NCBI RefSeq assembly: GCF_024298965.1
Contig: NZ_CP085193.1
Span: 11,718,001-11,782,000 of the forward strand
Source: Streptomyces rapamycinicus NRRL 5491
Lineage (GTDB): Bacteria; Actinomycetota; Actinomycetes; Streptomycetales; Streptomycetaceae
Length of the DNA: 64,000 nt
Direction of reading: 5' to 3'
In this document: piece after piece, positions 39,986 to 48,189 of the stretch
Position numbering within the stretch: position 1 is the first letter of the stretch
Layout: each line of letters starts with the position of its first letter
The notes under the pieces: generated by a model
The model's database searches: none
Seen by the model: the letters and a program-made list of their open reading frames with translations, nothing else
Told to the model about the DNA's origin: nothing
Made by a program: the position numbers and the translations under genes

Positions 39986-41227
39986 TCACCGGAGACTGGC
40001 CGAGAGGTGTCGGCCGGGCCACACCGCCTGGGGAGCGGGCAGGATCGATGCCCACGGTGCCCGGTCAACCACGAGTTGACGCAGTTTGCGCAGCTCGCAC
40101 GGGCTGTTCCAGCCGAGCACCCCGACCACCCGGCCCCGGTGTCCATAGGCGACGACGAAGTGGCCGCCCTCGAGCTCACCGTGGAGCACGGCGAGTTCGG
40201 CATCGGCGGGAAAGACGCCGTACGCCTGGATATGGGCGTCGTACTGATCGGTCCAGAAGTACGGTACGGGGGCGAACGGCTGGTTCTCGCCGAGCACATT
40301 GTGGGCGACGGCCCGCGCCTGTTCCGTGGCGTTCAGCCGGTGTTCCAGCCGCATCCGGCAGCCGAAGTGGTTGTTGTGCCACGAGGCGACATCACCGGCC
40401 GCGTACACTCCGGGCGCCGCGCGGCAGGTGGGATCGCATTCGACACCGTTGCGCAGCTCGAGGCCGGATCCGGCCAGCCAGCCGATCGCCGGGGCGGCAC
40501 CGATGGCGACCACCACGACATCGGCGTCCAGCAGTGTGCCGTCGGTGAGTTCGAGCCCCGTCACCCGCCCGCCGGACTCGAAGAACCGCCGCACCCCGGT
40601 GCCACAGCGCATGGATACCCCGTTCTTCTTGTGCAACCGCCCGACCAGAGCGGCTATCCGGTCGCCGAACTGCCGTCGCATCGGCACCGGCCGGGGGTCG
40701 ATCATGGTGACGTCCAGCCGCATCCGGCGGGCCGCCGCCGCGGCCTCCGAGCCGAGGAAACCCGCGCCGACCACCGCCACCTTCACATCGGGTTCGCGGC
40801 GCAGATCGGCGCGCAGGGCGAGGGCGTCGTCGAGGGTGCGCAGCAGATGCACCCCGGCCAGATGGTGGGCGCCGGGCAGGCTGTTGGGGGTGACACCGGT
40901 GGCGATGACCAGGGCGTCGTAGGAGACGCTGTCGCCGCCGTCCAGCACCACCCGGCGGGCGTCGGTGTCCAGACCGGTGGCGGATCTGCCGAACAGCAGC
41001 CGCGCGTCGAGCGCGGACAGCTCCTCGTTGGTGCGCAGCTTGATCCGGTCCGGCTCCCAGGTGCCCGCCAGGATCTGCTTGGACAACGGCGGCCGGTTGT
41101 AGGGAGTGTGGGGCTCGTCGCCGATGAGGGTGAGCCTTCCGCCGTATCCCTCGGTGCGCAGTGTGACGGCCGCGGTGAGCCCCGCGACCGAGGCACCCAC
41201 GATCACGACGTTCCGCGGTGCGCTCAC
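39986..41227 (-). CDS. Ferredoxin reductase (FAD/NAD(P)-dependent)
   Basis: A 413-residue pyridine-nucleotide-disulphide-type ferredoxin reductase: FAD-binding VVIVGASVAGLTAAVTLR at the start, PYNRPPLSKQILAG (~43-56), NAD-binding VAVVGAGFLGSEAAAAARRM (~150), YAAGDVASW (~280) and a C-terminal reductase domain (FWTDQYDAHIQAYG). It passes electrons from NAD(P)H to the ferredoxin encoded just upstream. The GTG start overlaps that gene's TGA (GTGA at 41224-41227). The P450 it serves is not adjacent; candidates are at 58856 and elsewhere in the genome. Confidence 0.9.
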   Translation of the reverse strand: MSAPRNVVIVGASVAGLTAAVTLRTEGYGGRLTLIGDEPHTPYNRPPLSKQILAGTWEPDRIKLRTNEELSALDARLLFGRSATGLDTDARRVVLDGGDSVSYDALVIATGVTPNSLPGAHHLAGVHLLRTLDDALALRADLRREPDVKVAVVGAGFLGSEAAAAARRMRLDVTMIDPRPVPMRRQFGDRIAALVGRLHKKNGVSMRCGTGVRRFFESGGRVTGLELTDGTLLDADVVVVAIGAAPAIGWLAGSGLELRNGVECDPTCRAAPGVYAAGDVASWHNNHFGCRMRLEHRLNATEQARAVAHNVLGENQPFAPVPYFWTDQYDAHIQAYGVFPADAELAVLHGELEGGHFVVAYGHRGRVVGVLGWNSPCELRKLRQLVVDRAPWASILPAPQAVWPGRHLSASLR

Positions 41228-41421
41228 TGGTCGGCCAGGGCGATCGCCAGGGCGGGGCAGACGGCGGCCGCGTGACGGACGTCGTCGTGCAGCTCCGCCG
41301 GCGGGCGGTCGTCGAGGAGTACGGCGACACCGTCCTCGTCCCGCTGGTCGAACACGTCCTGGGCGGCGAGGACGCACTGCCCCGAGGCGACGCATTTGTC
41401 CTGATGCAAGGTCACCTGCAT
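41224..41421 (-). CDS. [3Fe-4S] ferredoxin
   Basis: A 65-residue ferredoxin with KCVASGQCVLAAQDVF and VCPALAIAL giving the single-cluster CxxxxxC...CP pattern used with cytochromes P450. GGAGAACGCC precedes ATG. It is translationally coupled to the downstream reductase. A 24-bp dyad at 41456-41479 lies 35 bp upstream, in the promoter position. Confidence 0.92.
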   Translation of the reverse strand: MQVTLHQDKCVASGQCVLAAQDVFDQRDEDGVAVLLDDRPPAELHDDVRHAAAVCPALAIALADQ

Positions 41422-41455
41422 GGCGTTCTCCGGCGCTGGGGATCAACGGAAGGCG

Positions 41456-41479
41456 GTTACCAGACGAATGTTCGGTAAC
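41456..41479. promoter_or_regulatory. TetR-type operator candidate upstream of the ferredoxin/reductase operon
   Basis: Inverted repeat GTTACCnnAC-N4-GTnnGGTAAC; the outer six-base arms (41456-41461, 41474-41479) are perfect. Length and position 35 bp before the ferredoxin start suit a TetR-like repressor. No regulator gene is adjacent; the FUSC gene diverges on the other side. Confidence 0.5.
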
Positions 41480-41770
41480 GGGCGGAAGGGAGGCTAGTTC
41501 CCCCGCGTACCCAGCACAACACGCTCCGCAAGAAGCTGGCCACGGAGCGAGACATATGAGCCTGGCATGTGCGCCCCGAACAGGCCGACCGGCCGGTCCC
41601 GGAAGACTGTGCAAAAGACCAGGTCACACCCGGGTCCACGGGCCGGGGGCCGCTTTCGCGCGGGATGGGGCATCAGCGGCTCACATGGCGGAAATACGCA
41701 GGTTACGAAAGTTCCGCATTGCTCACGTACGGTTCGAAGAGCCCCACGATTTCCACCGCACGGAGGATCC
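41480..41770. other. Intergenic region before the FUSC gene
   Basis: About 290 bp with no convincing gene. A five-base-arm dyad CGGAA...TTCCG lies at ~41689-41717, close to the FUSC start, and might be a regulator site. Confidence 0.4.
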
Positions 41771-43699
41771 TTGCGCGCGCTCCGCACACCGCCCGACTGG
41801 CTGACGCACCCCCTGCGCGGGGTGCGGGCGCTGCGGGGCCCCGTGCCCTGGTCGGCGGTGGTCCGCGGAGCCCTCGGCGTGGGACCGGTGGTGGCCGTCG
41901 GCGTGGCGTCGGGACACACCCCGTTCGGGATGCTCGCCGGGCTGGGGGCGATGTTCGCCCATATCAACGACCGCCCCGCCACCCGCGCCACCCGCGTCGT
42001 GCGCATCGGCCTGCCCGCCCTCGCCGGGGCCGTCGGGCTGCTGACCGGGGCCTGGCTGGGCACGCTCGGCCTCGGGATGTGGATCGCGCTCGCCCTCGCC
42101 GCCGTCGGCCTGGTCTCCGGTGCGATGAGCGCCATCGGCCCGGTCTGCTCCTCCGCCGGGGTGCAGCTGATGGTGCTCGCCGTGGTCGGCGCGGGCATGC
42201 CCCTCCCGGTGGCCCCGCCTGCCCGGGCGGGCCTGCTGCTCATCGGCGCCGCATGGGTGATCGCCATGGCCGCGCTGCTGCCACGCGTCATCCCCTCACG
42301 CCAGGCCGCGCCCTCCGGCGAACGGGAGGCGGTGGCCGCCGTGTACGACGCCCTGGCCGACCTGATGACCGCGGTCGGCACCGACGACGGCCAGGCCGCC
42401 CGGCGCGAGCTGACCGCCGCCTACGACTCGGCGTACGAGGCCCTCTACGCCCATCGGCTCCCCCTGCACCGCGTCGACGAGGAGGAACGGCGGTCGCGCG
42501 ACCGGCTGGCGGTGGCCGGGGCGCTCAGCGAGGGCATCCTGACCCTCCTGTGGGAGGACGAACCCGTACCCGAGCGCATCGCGCGCACCCCGGCCCAACT
42601 GGCCCGCTCGGTACGGACCGGACTGCCACCGGGCCGGCTGCCCGCCCCGGTGCCCGACACCGAGGGCAACGTGGCCATGCACCGGGCCGTGCTGCTCGCC
42701 GCCCGGGTCTTCGACGGCGAACCGGCGCCGCCCGTCGGCGCGGTGGTCCCCGGCCACCGGCAGCGGCTGCGCCGTGCGCTCGGCCCGGCGGGCCGGGAGT
42801 ACGCCGCCCGGGTGGCCCTGTGCGTGGGCGTCAGCACCGCCCTCGCCCAGCAACTGCCGGGCGCGCACTGGTACTGGCTCCCCGCCACGGCCGCCTTCCT
42901 GGTCAAGCCCGACATGGGCCCACTCGTCTCGCGGGCCCTCTCCCGCGCCCTCGGCACCGCCGTGGGCGTGGCCGTCTTCGGCGCCCTCGCCACGCTGTTC
43001 TCCCCCGGCGCGGACGACCCCGGCATCTGGCCGGTCGCCGTCGCGGCGGTCTGCTCCGCGCTGATCCCCGTCTCCGTACGCCACTTCGCCCTGCAGACCG
43101 CCGTGCTCACCCCGCTGCTGCTCTCCCTGGTCTACCTCGGCGGCGACACCGACCCCGGGTTCACCCGGCTCACCGACACGCTGCTGGCCTGCGGTGTGGT
43201 GCTGGCCGCCGGGGCGCTGCCCGGGCTCGGCGGCCCGCGCGCCCAGGTGTCGGTGCGGCTGTCGCTCGCGGTCCGCGCCACCCGCGACCACCTCGACCGG
43301 GTGCTCACCGCCGAGGCGCCGTACGCCACCCGGCTGCGGCTGCGCCGCGAGGCCTACCGCGCGCTCGCCGACGCCCGCCGCGCGGTGGAGGTGGCCGGTG
43401 CCGAACACCCGCCGTTCGGCCGTGACCTGGCGGCCTGGGCGCCGGTGGTGCTGGCCCTGGAGAAGATCGTGGACGCGGTCACGGCCTGCGGCGTACGGCT
43501 CGACCAGGGCGCCCCACAGCCCGATCCCGCCCTGGCGGCCCGGCTGCGGGCCGCGCTGTCCGACCTGGCCGACGCCGTCGCCACTCGCCGGCCCCCGACG
43601 GACCTCGTCCTGCCCGTGGGGGCGGCGGTGGGCGACTGCGCGACCATCGCCGATGTCACCGCCGGGCTGCGCACGGTGCGCGACCTGGCGGCCCGTTGA
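41771..43699 (+). CDS. FUSC-family (fusaric-acid-resistance-like) membrane protein
   Basis: A 642-residue protein with two blocks of hydrophobic segments (residues ~25-160 and ~345-500) separated by cytoplasmic helical domains, the layout of FUSC/aromatic-acid exporter proteins (AaeB/YccS-like). Seen: PFGMLAGLGAMFAHINDRPATR in the first block, HWYWLPATAAFLVKPDMGPLVSRALSRALGTAVGV at the start of the second. It likely exports aromatic or other small acids; the substrate is unknown. The start is TTG at 41771, fixed by GGAGGATCC immediately upstream. Confidence 0.82.
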   Translation: MRALRTPPDWLTHPLRGVRALRGPVPWSAVVRGALGVGPVVAVGVASGHTPFGMLAGLGAMFAHINDRPATRATRVVRIGLPALAGAVGLLTGAWLGTLGLGMWIALALAAVGLVSGAMSAIGPVCSSAGVQLMVLAVVGAGMPLPVAPPARAGLLLIGAAWVIAMAALLPRVIPSRQAAPSGEREAVAAVYDALADLMTAVGTDDGQAARRELTAAYDSAYEALYAHRLPLHRVDEEERRSRDRLAVAGALSEGILTLLWEDEPVPERIARTPAQLARSVRTGLPPGRLPAPVPDTEGNVAMHRAVLLAARVFDGEPAPPVGAVVPGHRQRLRRALGPAGREYAARVALCVGVSTALAQQLPGAHWYWLPATAAFLVKPDMGPLVSRALSRALGTAVGVAVFGALATLFSPGADDPGIWPVAVAAVCSALIPVSVRHFALQTAVLTPLLLSLVYLGGDTDPGFTRLTDTLLACGVVLAAGALPGLGGPRAQVSVRLSLAVRATRDHLDRVLTAEAPYATRLRLRREAYRALADARRAVEVAGAEHPPFGRDLAAWAPVVLALEKIVDAVTACGVRLDQGAPQPDPALAARLRAALSDLADAVATRRPPTDLVLPVGAAVGDCATIADVTAGLRTVRDLAAR

Positions 43700-43918
43700 C
43701 CCCGTTCACCTCCCCGGCGGCCGCCGGTTGAGCCCGTGCACCTCCTCGGCGACCGCCGACCGCCGACCGCTCACCCCTCCCGGCGGCGGATTGCCCGGCG
43801 CGCAGAGTGGCACACCCCTCCCGGCGATGAGCTGGCGGACGCGGTGCCGCTCGGCGGGTGTCTCCCAGCGGGTGTCCCTCGGTGGTGTGTCTCCCTCGGC
43901 GGGTGTCTCCCGGCGGGG
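43700..43918. repeat. Intergenic region with imperfect tandem GGCGGGTGTCTCCC repeats
   Basis: 219 bp between the FUSC and Ada-AlkA convergent ends. CTCGGCGGGTGTCTCCC occurs exactly at 43850-43866 and 43895-43911, with degenerate copies between and before them. No gene. The repeats may act in termination or be simple expansion. Confidence 0.7.
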
Positions 43919-45424
43919 TCACGCGGGCCGGGGCCGCGGGGCGTTCCAGAGGTGGTGCATGGCGTACGAGCGCCAGGGGCGCCAGCCCTCGGAGTCCTCC
44001 AGATGGGCCCCGGTGCCGCGGGCCCCGGCCCGTACGGCGACATCCGACTCCAGCAGTACATCGGGGTCGCTCAGCGCTCGCATCCTGATGTAACCGGACG
44101 TCCAGGGGCCCATGCCGCGCAGCCCCAGCAACTCCTTCTCGGTCCGGTCGCGGTCGGCGCCCGCGTCCAGCCGCACGGTGCCGTCCGCGAGCGCCGCGGC
44201 GAGCGTGCGCAGCGTGCCGCGGCGGCTCTCCGGCATGCCGAGCTCGGCCAGCGGCGCCTCGGCGAGGTCCTCCGCGCGCGGGAAGAGATGGGTGAGCCCG
44301 CCGTCGGGCCGCTCCAGGGGCTTGCCGTACGCGGCGATCAGCCCATCGCCCAGCACCCGCCCGGCGGCCACCGAGACCTGCTGGCCGAGCACGGCGCGAA
44401 GGGCGAGCTCATGCGGGTCGGTGGTGCCCGGCGAACGCAGTCCCGGCCGCGCGGCCACCAGGGGCGCGAGCGCGGCATCGGCGCCGAGGCGCTCGGCGAC
44501 CGCGTACGGATCGGCGTCCAGGTCGAACAGGCGCCGGATCCGCTGGATGGCGGTGGTCAGATCGCGCAGCTCGGCCAGGCGCAGCCGGCACTCCAGCCAG
44601 CCGTCACCGGGCCGCTCGTCGACCTCGACGACGGCGCAGGCGTGCGGCAGCCGCAGGGTGCGGCGGTAGGTCCGGGCGCCCGGCGCGCCCACCATCTCCT
44701 CCAGGCCGGTGAGGGCACGTCGGGCGAGATAGTCGAAGACCTGCGTGGTGTCGTACGGACCGCGGTAGGCGAGCCGCAGCGGCACCCCGGCCGTTCCGCC
44801 GTTGGTGCCGCCGTTGGTCCCCAGGACCCCGCCGGGCGCCCCCGCGGGCCCGGGCAGGGAGGACTTCTCCGGCCGGGCGGCGCGCAGTTCGGTGGGGGTG
44901 GCGGCGTAGATCTCGCGCAGCGTGTCGTTGAACTGCCGGACGCTGGAGAACCCGGCCGCGAACGCGATCTCCGAGGCCCGCAGCGCGGTGGTCTGCAGCA
45001 GGATCCGCGCGGTGTGGGCGCGCTGGGCGCGGGCGAGCGCCACCGGCCCGGCGCCGAGCTCGGCCGTCAGCTGCCGCTGCACCTGCCGGGCGCTGTACCC
45101 GAGCCGCGAGGCGAGCCCGGACACCCCCTCCCGGTCCACCACCCCGTCCCCGATCATCCGCATGGCGCGGCCGACGGCGTCGGCGCGCGCGTTCCAGTCG
45201 GCGGAGCCGGGCACGGCGTCCGGACGGCAGCGGCGGCAGGCCCGGAACCCCGCGCCTTGCGCGGCGGCTGAGGTCGGGAAGAACCGGACGTTCTTGCGCC
45301 GGGGCGTGGTGGCGGGGCAGCTCGGCCGGCAGTAGATCCCGGTCGTGGCGACGCCGAAGAAGAACTCGCCGTCGAATCGCGCGTCGCGGCTGCACACCGC
45401 CTCGTACCTGCTGTCGTCGCTCAT
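43919..45424 (-). CDS. Bifunctional Ada methyl-acceptor/regulator fused to AlkA DNA glycosylase
   Basis: A 501-residue three-part protein. Residues 1-75 are the Ada methylphosphotriester domain with zinc Cys at 32, 36, 63 and 66 (YCRPSC, ACRRC). Residues ~90-185 are AraC-type helix-turn-helices (GLASRLGYSARQVQRQL, IAFAAGFSSVRQFNDTL). From ~205 is an AlkA-type 3-methyladenine glycosylase with helix-hairpin-helix LLGLRGMGPWTSGYI and catalytic Asp in LLESDVAV (D461). It repairs alkylated bases and would sense methylation damage through the Ada domain. This fusion is known in actinobacteria. An Ala/Gly/Asn linker (~195-215) joins the parts. Confidence 0.93.
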   Translation of the reverse strand: MSDDSRYEAVCSRDARFDGEFFFGVATTGIYCRPSCPATTPRRKNVRFFPTSAAAQGAGFRACRRCRPDAVPGSADWNARADAVGRAMRMIGDGVVDREGVSGLASRLGYSARQVQRQLTAELGAGPVALARAQRAHTARILLQTTALRASEIAFAAGFSSVRQFNDTLREIYAATPTELRAARPEKSSLPGPAGAPGGVLGTNGGTNGGTAGVPLRLAYRGPYDTTQVFDYLARRALTGLEEMVGAPGARTYRRTLRLPHACAVVEVDERPGDGWLECRLRLAELRDLTTAIQRIRRLFDLDADPYAVAERLGADAALAPLVAARPGLRSPGTTDPHELALRAVLGQQVSVAAGRVLGDGLIAAYGKPLERPDGGLTHLFPRAEDLAEAPLAELGMPESRRGTLRTLAAALADGTVRLDAGADRDRTEKELLGLRGMGPWTSGYIRMRALSDPDVLLESDVAVRAGARGTGAHLEDSEGWRPWRSYAMHHLWNAPRPRPA

Positions 45425-45520
45425 CACACCTCCACTGTGCGCCCTGGGAGGGAGGCGTGCTGGCGGAAAACGGACATGGCGCTCCCGCTCCAGCGCTCCA
45501 GTGGTGCGGCGGCCGCGGCA

Positions 45521-45554
45521 GGGGCCGGGGCGGGGGCGGGGGCGGGGGCGGGGC
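45521..45554 (+). repeat. G-rich GGGGGC hexamer array
   Basis: Four to five GGGGGC units in a row on the plus strand, about 100 bp upstream of the Ada-AlkA start. It could form a G-quadruplex. Nothing else is seen in the gap 45425-45701. Confidence 0.7.
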
Positions 45555-45701
45555 AACCGTGCAGCCGTGGGGGAGGGGCGTGCCCGGTCCGGTGCTGCGG
45601 GGTGTCCGCCGCGTGGCGAGGGCTTCGCCCCTGGACCCGGGGTCTGGGGCGGAGCCCCAGTTGTGGGAAGGGGCGGGGAGGGGAGCGGCCCGCCGCAGGC
45701 G

Positions 45702-46055
45702 TCACGATCCGTCGGACATCCCCTGGCGGGAGCCGAGGGCGATGACGTCGCGCAGGTCGCGATGGTCGTGATGAGCCTGGGCGATCCCCGCGAGGGAGGG
45801 GCGGCCCAGCGCCTGGTAGGCGCCGACCGGCAGCTCGTTCGCCAGCGACTCCCTGACGGGGTCACCGGCCGACGCCCAGTGCAGATCGCGGCCCAGCGCC
45901 AGCGCCTCGGCCGGGTCGCCGTGCGCGAGGCGCCGCCGGGCGTCCTCCGCGAGCCTGGCCGAACCCGCGGGGTCGTCGAGCAAGGGGTACTTCGGCCGGA
46001 CCCGGCCGGGGCAGCTCCAGTGCACTCGGCTCCAGTGCACTCGACTCCAGCGCAT
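45702..46055 (-). CDS. Hypothetical helical protein
   Basis: A 117-residue protein of unknown function. The conserved-looking part is YPLLDDPAGSARLAEDARRRLAHGDPAEALALGRDLHWAS, then ELPVGAYQALGRPSLAGIAQAHHDHRDL, which suggests paired helices of TPR-like size. The N-terminus is uncertain: the ATG at 46055 lies inside three tandem 15-bp repeats that code for SRVHW-like units, and no good Shine-Dalgarno site is visible. Codon usage supports a real gene. It is divergent from the VOC gene at 46267. Confidence 0.55.
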   Translation of the reverse strand: MRWSRVHWSRVHWSCPGRVRPKYPLLDDPAGSARLAEDARRRLAHGDPAEALALGRDLHWASAGDPVRESLANELPVGAYQALGRPSLAGIAQAHHDHRDLRDVIALGSRQGMSDGS

Positions 46056-46059
46056 TCGA
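46015..46059. repeat. Three tandem 15-bp repeats
   Basis: CTCCAGTGCACTCGG, CTCCAGTGCACTCGA and CTCCAGCGCATTCGA at 46015, 46030 and 46045. They overlap the presumed start of the hypothetical gene; GTGCAC in the first two is palindromic. Confidence 0.85.
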
Positions 46060-46266
46060 CGGCGGTTGTACGGAGCCGGACCGCCGATGGTAAGTTCGGC
46101 GACGTGACTGCCGGGTCGGCCATGGGCCACGCACGAGTGAGGCGCCCGGCCTCGGCGTGAGCCCGAGGCGGGCCAGAGGCCCGCCCCTTTCTCCGTGTCC
46201 TTCCTCCTGGCGCCCGGATGTGGCGCCTGTTCCAGCGGATTCCACGATGCGGAGACACCACCACAG

Positions 46267-46695
46267 ATGCCCCACCACGCCCAGCCCCAGCACGACTCCG
46301 AGTCCCCGGCCACCGCCGTCCAGCTGAATCACACCGCCGTCTACGCCCACGACCGGCAGTTGTCCGCCGAGTTCATCGCCGCGATTCTGGGGGTGGAGGT
46401 CGGAGCGCCGTTCGGCCCGTTTCTGCCCGTCGATCTCGGCAACGGCGTGACGCTCGACTACTACGAGAAGCGCGACGGGCCGATACAGCCGCAGCACTAC
46501 GCGTTCCTCGTGCCCGATGAGCGGTTCGACGCGATGATCGCCCGTCTGGAAGCGGTCGGCGTCACCTACTACGCCGACCCCAACCACACCGATCCCGGCC
46601 GGATCAACCGTCTCTTCGGTGGCCGTGGCGCGTACTTCGACGATCCCGGCGGCCACAACATGGAGATCATCACCCGGCCCTACATCCGTCCCTAG
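46267..46695 (+). CDS. VOC-family (glyoxalase/dioxygenase fold) protein
   Basis: A 142-residue vicinal-oxygen-chelate fold protein: VQLNHTAVYAHDRQLSAEFI, LDYYEKRDGPIQPQHYAFLV and YFDDPGGHNMEIITRPY supply the usual His/His/Glu metal ligands. The fold serves glyoxalases, dioxygenases and antibiotic-binding resistance proteins, so the substrate cannot be named. The ATG at 46267 follows GCGGAGA. Confidence 0.88.
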   Translation: MPHHAQPQHDSESPATAVQLNHTAVYAHDRQLSAEFIAAILGVEVGAPFGPFLPVDLGNGVTLDYYEKRDGPIQPQHYAFLVPDERFDAMIARLEAVGVTYYADPNHTDPGRINRLFGGRGAYFDDPGGHNMEIITRPYIRP

Positions 46696-46703
46696 CCGAC
46701 CGC

Positions 46704-47582
46704 TCAGCAATCCACCCGTACGCCGGTCAGCCCCGTCTGCCGCCGGGCGGCGTCCACGGTCTGTGCCAGCAGGACGGCGATGGTCATGGGCCCCACCCCG
46801 CCCGGCACCGGAGTGATCAGCCGGGCGCGCTCACGCGCGGAGTCGAAGTCGACATCGCCGATATTGCCGGGGTTGTATCCGGCATCGATCACCACGGCGC
46901 CCGGCTTGATGTCCTCGCCGTGGATGGGCCGGGGCCGGCCCACCGCCGCCACGACGACATCGGCTTCCCGGAGCACCGCGCCCAGGTCGGCGGTCCTGGA
47001 GTGGCAGTACGTCACCGTGGCGTCCCGGGCCAGCAGGAGCATTCCAACGGGCTTGCCCAGGATCGGGCTACGGCCCACCACCACGGCGCGCCGCCCCGCG
47101 AGCTCGACGCGGTACTCGTCCAGGAGGCGCATGATCCCTCCCGGAGTGCACGACGCGAACCCCGGCAACCCGAAGCTCATGGCCCCGAAGGAGTTCATGG
47201 TGACGCCGTCGACGTCCTTCTCGGGAGCGATGGCCTCGAACGCCGCCCGCTCATCGATATGAGCCCCGACGGGATGCTGCAGCAGGATGCCGTGCACTTC
47301 GGGGTCCTGGGACAGAGAGCCGAGGGTGTCGACCAACTCCGAGGTCGTCGTGGCGGCAGGCAACGCGACGAACCGTGACGCGATCCCCGCCTTGGCGCAG
47401 CGGGCGCGCTTCATACGGACATACGTGGCCGAGGCGGGATCCTCGCCCACCAGCACCGTTGCCAGACAGGGGGTGGCTCCCGTGCGTCGGGCGATGTCCG
47501 AGGCGTGGCCCGCCGCTTCCGCCACGATGCGCCGGGCAAGACCGGCGCCATCCATGAGCTGGGCCGTCTGTGTCGAGGACAA
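46704..47582 (-). CDS. folD: Methylenetetrahydrofolate dehydrogenase/cyclohydrolase
   Basis: A 292-residue bifunctional FolD that converts 5,10-methylene-THF to 10-formyl-THF. Catalytic Lys-bearing ATYVRMKRARCAKAGI (~52-67), GILLQHPVGAHID (~98), PEKDVDGVTMNSFG (~120), the NADP-binding VVVGRSPILGKPVGMLL and the C-terminal TPVPGGVGPMTIAVLL are all present. The start is TTG at 47582, fixed by GGGAGG five bases upstream. That Shine-Dalgarno site is inside a hairpin controlled by a ZTP riboswitch, which links one-carbon supply to the purine intermediate ZTP/AICAR. Confidence 0.95.
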   Translation of the reverse strand: MSSTQTAQLMDGAGLARRIVAEAAGHASDIARRTGATPCLATVLVGEDPASATYVRMKRARCAKAGIASRFVALPAATTTSELVDTLGSLSQDPEVHGILLQHPVGAHIDERAAFEAIAPEKDVDGVTMNSFGAMSFGLPGFASCTPGGIMRLLDEYRVELAGRRAVVVGRSPILGKPVGMLLLARDATVTYCHSRTADLGAVLREADVVVAAVGRPRPIHGEDIKPGAVVIDAGYNPGNIGDVDFDSARERARLITPVPGGVGPMTIAVLLAQTVDAARRQTGLTGVRVDC

Positions 47583-47692
47583 GGTCGCCTCCCAGGCGTT
47601 ACCGACTACTCGCCCAGGCGCACGGCACCGACCCGATCGTCAGGCCGCTCCCCGGTGGTGCTCCACCTCAGCGCCAGTCACGGCCCGGACAC
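47583..47692 (-). promoter_or_regulatory. ZTP (pfl-type) riboswitch controlling folD
   Basis: On the minus strand the aptamer shows the conserved GGGCCGTGACTGGCG, a GGTGGA/ACCACC stem, the CCGGGGAGC segment and, after a variable linker, GTGCCGTGCGCCTGGGC, matching the pfl/ZTP riboswitch pattern (aptamer about 47610-47686). Between aptamer and start codon lies a hairpin CGCCT-GGG-AGGCG (47586-47598) whose loop and 3' arm contain the folD Shine-Dalgarno site. GCCTGGG occurs both in the aptamer 3' part and in this hairpin. This fits control of translation initiation by ZTP. Confidence 0.93.
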
Positions 47693-47857
47693 CACTGTAG
47701 GGCACCCCGGACGGCCTTTGCCGGGCGTTTTTCTCCTCTTTTCCCGCCGCCGTCCATCAGGCGTTTTCCCGCGGATGGGCGAATGCCACCCCTGGCCGGG
47801 CCATGATCCGGTGCCCCCTAGACTGTCTCGCAATCCTCACGTTGATCGGAGCACGAC

Positions 47858-48094
47858 ATGCGTCGCCTTGCCCTTGCCCTCCTGGCATGTTCAGCCCTCA
47901 CACTCGCCGGGTGCGCGCAGGACTTTGACCGGGGCCCTGATGGGACAGTCAGCGACAAGGTCAAGGACGGGAAGAAGTTCTACCTGGTCGTCGATCCGGC
48001 CAAGGGCGGCGAGGGGAAGAAGTTCCGGGTCAGCAAGTACGACTACCACGACTGCAACCGTGGCTCGAAGTACCCCAAGTGCGTTGACGACTAA
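47858..48094 (+). CDS. Small lipoprotein of unknown function
   Basis: A 78-residue protein with a lipoprotein signal (LLACSALTLAGC, Cys19) and a ~60-residue charged mature part containing KKFYLVVDPAKGGEGKKFRVSKYDYHDC and one further Cys in YPKCVDD, so the two mature cysteines may pair. GGAG lies eight bases before ATG, and TAGACT (47819-47824) is a plausible -10 box. The family is not recognised. Confidence 0.8.
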   Translation: MRRLALALLACSALTLAGCAQDFDRGPDGTVSDKVKDGKKFYLVVDPAKGGEGKKFRVSKYDYHDCNRGSKYPKCVDD

Positions 48095-48117
48095 GGACGA
48101 TTGAGCCTGAGCGTACT

Positions 48118-48157
48118 CATCGTCGGCCCCGGCCGTCCGCGGTCGGGGCCGACGATG
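48118..48157. terminator. Bidirectional terminator
   Basis: Seventeen-base arms (48118-48134 and 48141-48157; CATCGTCGGCCCCGGCC with one G-U) and a 6-nt loop, between the convergent lipoprotein and LysR genes. Confidence 0.88.
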
Positions 48158-48189
48158 CCTTCGCGGTCGGGGCCGGCCATGCTCTGGTT

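Noticed and set aside
41735..41760. GGTTCGAAG resembling a tRNA T-loop
   Set aside because: No matching acceptor stem, anticodon arm or D-arm at the right distances.
43850..43911. CRISPR-like repeats
   Set aside because: Only two exact 17-mers with degenerate copies between, no regular spacers and no cas genes.
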